The position numbers were made by a program, and so were the translations under genes. A stretch of DNA of 7,812 nt, from contig DAOVXM010000105.1 in the NCBI GenBank assembly GCA_030636125.1, positions 1 to 7,812 on the forward strand, in the 5' to 3' direction. Of the stretch, positions 6,168 through 7,812 are shown in pieces; the first letter of the stretch is position 1, and every line of letters starts with the position of its first letter. The notes below the pieces were generated by a model that searched no databases, was not told where the DNA came from, and saw only the letters and a program-made list of their open reading frames with translations. This DNA comes from Chloroflexota bacterium (GTDB lineage: Bacteria; Chloroflexota; Anaerolineae; Anaerolineales; UBA4823).

Positions 6168-7139
6168 ATGAAATACCGTCGTTTTGGACGCACTGGTTGG
6201 CAGGTCAGCGAGATTGGGTATGGCATGTGGGGCATGGGAGGCTGGACAGGTTCGGAAGATGCCGAGTCGCTCAAATCTTTGCAGCGAGCTGTCGAGCTTG
6301 GCTGTAATTTCTTTGATACCGCCTGGGGGTATGGCGAAGGACATAGCGAGGGTCTATTGGGCCAACTCGTTCGTGCGAACCCGGAAAAGAAGCTCTATAC
6401 TGCCACAAAGATTCCCCCGAAAAACTTCATCTGGCCCAGCCGCCGCGGGTTCAGCCTGGATGAATGTTTCCCGCCGGACCATATTGAAGAATACGTGCAT
6501 ACGAGCCTGGAAAACGCCGGGCTAGCGAGCTTTGATTTGATGCAGTTCCATACCTGGGAGGACGACTGGGTGGCGGATGACCGTTGGGCGAAGAAAATGG
6601 AAGAGCTGCGTGATCAGGGCTTGATCCACGCAGTTGGGATCAGCATCAACCGCTGGGAGCCGTGGAATGGGGTCAGGGCCGTACGCAGTGGCTTGATCGA
6701 CGCCGTCCAGGTTATCTATAATATCTTCGACCAGAGCCCGGATGATGAACTTATACCGGCTTGTCAGGAGATGGATGTAGCCGTCATTGCCCGGGTTCCC
6801 TTTGACGAGGGGACGCTCACTGGCAACTTGACATTGGATAGTAAATGGCCGGAGGCTGACTGGCGCAACACATATTTTGTCCCGGAAAATTTACAGTCCA
6901 GCGTGGAGCACGCTGAAGCAATAAAACCGCTCATCCCAGAGGATATGAGCATGCCGGAGATGGCTTTGCGCTTCATCCTCAACGAAGGGAGGGTCAGCAC
7001 GATCATTCCTGGCATGCGAAAAGCACATCATGTCGACATGAATATCGCCTGCAGCAATGCGGGTCCGCTTCCGAAAGAGCTGCATACCGAGCTACGTAAG
7101 CACCGCTGGGACCGCACCCCTACGGAATGGTCACAGTAA
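6168..7139 (+). CDS. Aldo/keto reductase
   Basis: This 323-residue cytoplasmic oxidoreductase should reduce aldehydes or ketones (or the reverse) with NAD(P)H in a TIM-barrel fold; the natural substrate cannot be read from sequence. The N-terminal MKYRRFGRTGWQVSEIGYG is the usual family opening. The catalytic tetrad is complete: Asp50 and Tyr55 in FFDTAWGYGEGHSE, Lys81 in TATKIPP and His128 in MQFHTW. Later landmarks are VGIS (157-160), QVIYNIFDQ (181-189) and the cofactor-binding C-terminal segment STIIPGMRKAHHVDMNI (277-293). The length is normal. The frame is open upstream to 5874, but those residues run antisense into the adaptor gene and are not family-like. The gene is divergent from the export operon and shares its 259-nt intergenic region, which allows but does not prove shared control. 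The next gene begins 144 nt later. Confidence 0.95.
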   Translation: MKYRRFGRTGWQVSEIGYGMWGMGGWTGSEDAESLKSLQRAVELGCNFFDTAWGYGEGHSEGLLGQLVRANPEKKLYTATKIPPKNFIWPSRRGFSLDECFPPDHIEEYVHTSLENAGLASFDLMQFHTWEDDWVADDRWAKKMEELRDQGLIHAVGISINRWEPWNGVRAVRSGLIDAVQVIYNIFDQSPDDELIPACQEMDVAVIARVPFDEGTLTGNLTLDSKWPEADWRNTYFVPENLQSSVEHAEAIKPLIPEDMSMPEMALRFILNEGRVSTIIPGMRKAHHVDMNIACSNAGPLPKELHTELRKHRWDRTPTEWSQ

Positions 7140-7208
7140 GTGTGTATGAAATGGTATGGTTTCCTCGTAACTTTATCTTCGCTTGTGTGTTAATTAGGAT
7201 GGCATAGT

Positions 7209-7228
7209 TGCGCAGGCGGTACTGCGCA
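7209..7228 (+). other. Hairpin downstream of the reductase gene
   Basis: TGCGCAG (7209-7215) pairs perfectly with CTGCGCA (7222-7228) around a 6-nt loop. It lies about 70 nt after the reductase stop and 55 nt before the membrane-protein start. No T-run follows, so it is at best a Rho-dependent or 3'-end stabilising structure, or a leader element of the next gene. A smaller stem, TGCCC/GGGCA (7246-7261), follows just before the ribosome binding site of the membrane-protein gene. Confidence 0.35.
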
Positions 7229-7283
7229 TCGCTAATCTTAATATCTGCCCGGAAAAGGGCAATCATTTTAGAGGAGATAAATC

Positions 7284-7670
7284 ATGGAAAAATCAAGACC
7301 TTTTGGGGTTACACTTCTGGCTATTGCAGCAGGTATCGCAGCGGTACTTGCTGCGATCGCAACGCTCAGGTTTCTGGGACTCTTTCCCTTCCTAGGACCG
7401 CTTAACATCCGCATTTTCAACCTGTGGTATGCGCTGTTGTATGGTCTGCTTACCTGGGTATGGATTTGGCTAGCACAGATGTTATGGCGGGTAGACCCGC
7501 AAGCCTGGATCTTCCTGGCTGTCATCACGGTCTTTAACCTGACCATCAATTTCGTGATTCTGATCACTGGAGGCGAATGGTACGATGTCAACGTTTCTGT
7601 GATCTTGAACGCCTTGGTCCTGATCTATATGTTGTTGCCAGGGGTGAGGAAATCTTTCGGGCAATCCTGA
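7284..7670 (+). CDS. Small membrane protein of unknown function, four predicted helices
   Basis: I do not recognise a named family for this 128-residue protein. It is strongly hydrophobic, with likely membrane helices at about 8-35, 46-68, 74-95 and 102-118. The loops are short: a charged WRVDPQ near 68-73 between helices 2 and 3, and GGEWYD near 96-101 between helices 3 and 4. The N-terminal RPFGVTLLAIAAGI resembles an opening I recall from small uncharacterised integral membrane proteins of Chloroflexota and archaea. The C-terminus ends PGVRKSFGQS, a short basic tail that by the positive-inside rule is probably cytoplasmic. A GAGGAG site 7 nt before the ATG at 7284 supports the start. It follows the reductase on the same strand, but with 144 nt and hairpins between them, so it may have its own promoter. 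No enzymatic or metal-binding motif is visible. Confidence 0.85.
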   Translation: MEKSRPFGVTLLAIAAGIAAVLAAIATLRFLGLFPFLGPLNIRIFNLWYALLYGLLTWVWIWLAQMLWRVDPQAWIFLAVITVFNLTINFVILITGGEWYDVNVSVILNALVLIYMLLPGVRKSFGQS

Positions 7671-7675
7671 CGCGG

Positions 7676-7703
7676 CTGGATCATTCAAGCTAAAATGATC
7701 TAG
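7676..7703 (+). other. Hairpin just after the membrane-protein gene
   Basis: CTGGATCATT (7676-7685) pairs with AATGATCTAG (7694-7703) over ten base pairs, including one G-U, around an 8-nt loop. It begins 5 nt after the stop codon at 7668-7670. There is no following T-run, so it may protect the mRNA 3' end or assist termination rather than be a full intrinsic terminator. Confidence 0.45.
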
Positions 7704-7711
7704 GTCACCGT

Positions 7712-7741
7712 CCTGGGATGGGCATCAATGCCTTTCCCGGG
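7712..7741 (+). other. Second hairpin in the 3' flank
   Basis: CCTGGGA (7712-7718) pairs with TCCCGGG (7735-7741) with one G-U. An inner GGCA (7721-7724) pairs with TGCC (7729-7732) around the 4-nt loop TCAA. Its right arm overlaps the left end of the large palindrome starting at 7733, so the two structures would compete in RNA. No T-run follows. Confidence 0.4.
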
Positions 7742-7812
7742 AATTATCCAAAAAACAGGTCTATGCGGGCGTACGCCCGCATAGACCTGTTTTTTGGATA
7801 ATTCCCGGGAAA
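7733..7812. repeat. 80-bp perfect palindrome ending at the window edge
   Basis: The 40 bases 7733-7772 are the exact reverse complement of 7773-7812, with no spacer and no mismatch; the centre is GCGGGCGT|ACGCCCGC. The outer part holds TTCCCGGGAA, itself a palindrome. Symmetry runs to the last base, so the full arm length is unknown. Two explanations remain open: a real chromosomal inverted repeat, including a terminator core, or a fold-back contig end where an assembler reads the same strand in reverse. I lean towards at least partial artefact because symmetry continues well beyond the terminator-like core. Confidence 0.95.
7750..7795. terminator. Candidate bidirectional intrinsic terminator
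   Basis: Inside the palindrome, six A (7750-7755) precede a 15-bp GC-rich stem (7756-7770 with 7775-7789). The loop is GTAC and six T (7790-7795) follow. This is the classic layout of a Rho-independent terminator working in both directions. It would end transcription of the membrane-protein gene, about 80 nt after its stop, and of any convergent gene beyond the window. If the palindrome is an assembly fold-back, the right arm and T-run may not exist in the genome. Confidence 0.55.

Noticed and set aside
6018..6344. A 108-codon minus-strand frame beginning inside the reductase gene
   Set aside because: It is antisense to the conserved reductase N-terminus, has no good ribosome binding site that I can see, and resembles no family.
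7733..7812. The palindrome as a terminal repeat of an insertion sequence or a CRISPR repeat
   Set aside because: There is no transposase, target-site duplication, second copy or regularly spaced repeat in the window; the two arms touch, unlike the ends of a mobile element.

Overview
The window holds seven protein genes in two blocks, with the look of a moderate-GC bacterium. The adaptor proteins carry long, Ala/Gln/Glu-rich coiled coils built from units of the type DGPDPDDIAAAEARVAAA. From memory this style is common in Chloroflexota (Anaerolineae-like genomes), so I favour that phylum, but this is inference. No rRNA, tRNA, CRISPR array, transposase or phage gene is visible.

Positions 1-5908, minus strand: an ABC export operon of the MacAB type, transcribed right to left. 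The order is membrane-fusion adaptor (5908-4328), ATP-binding protein (4325-3648), MacB/FtsX-type permease (3634-2405), second adaptor (2366-759) and third adaptor (690 to beyond the left edge, 230 codons visible). Gaps are 2, 13, 38 and 68 nt, so co-transcription is likely. The ATPase and permease together would form a dimeric MacB-like exporter. The adaptors would be anchored by one N-terminal membrane helix and reach outward. Three paralogous adaptors for one visible ATPase/permease pair is unusual. The central hairpin of the middle adaptor is unrelated in sequence to that of the other two, while both ends stay conserved.

Positions 5909-6167: an AT-rich divergent intergenic region with an 11-bp perfect inverted repeat, an imperfect 11-bp direct repeat, an 11-bp exact tandem duplication and weak candidate promoters in both directions. 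No regulator gene is visible.

Positions 6168-7139, plus strand: an aldo/keto reductase with the complete Asp-Tyr-Lys-His tetrad. Positions 7284-7670, plus strand: an unrecognised 128-residue protein with four predicted membrane helices and a strong ribosome binding site.

Positions 7671-7812: non-coding, with two hairpins and then an 80-bp palindrome, perfect and without a spacer, that ends exactly on the last base. Its core looks like a bidirectional intrinsic terminator, but the perfect symmetry up to the edge also suggests a fold-back contig end. This is the most unusual DNA structure here; the most interesting biology is the adaptor-rich transporter. I see no clear evidence of an entirely new type of system.
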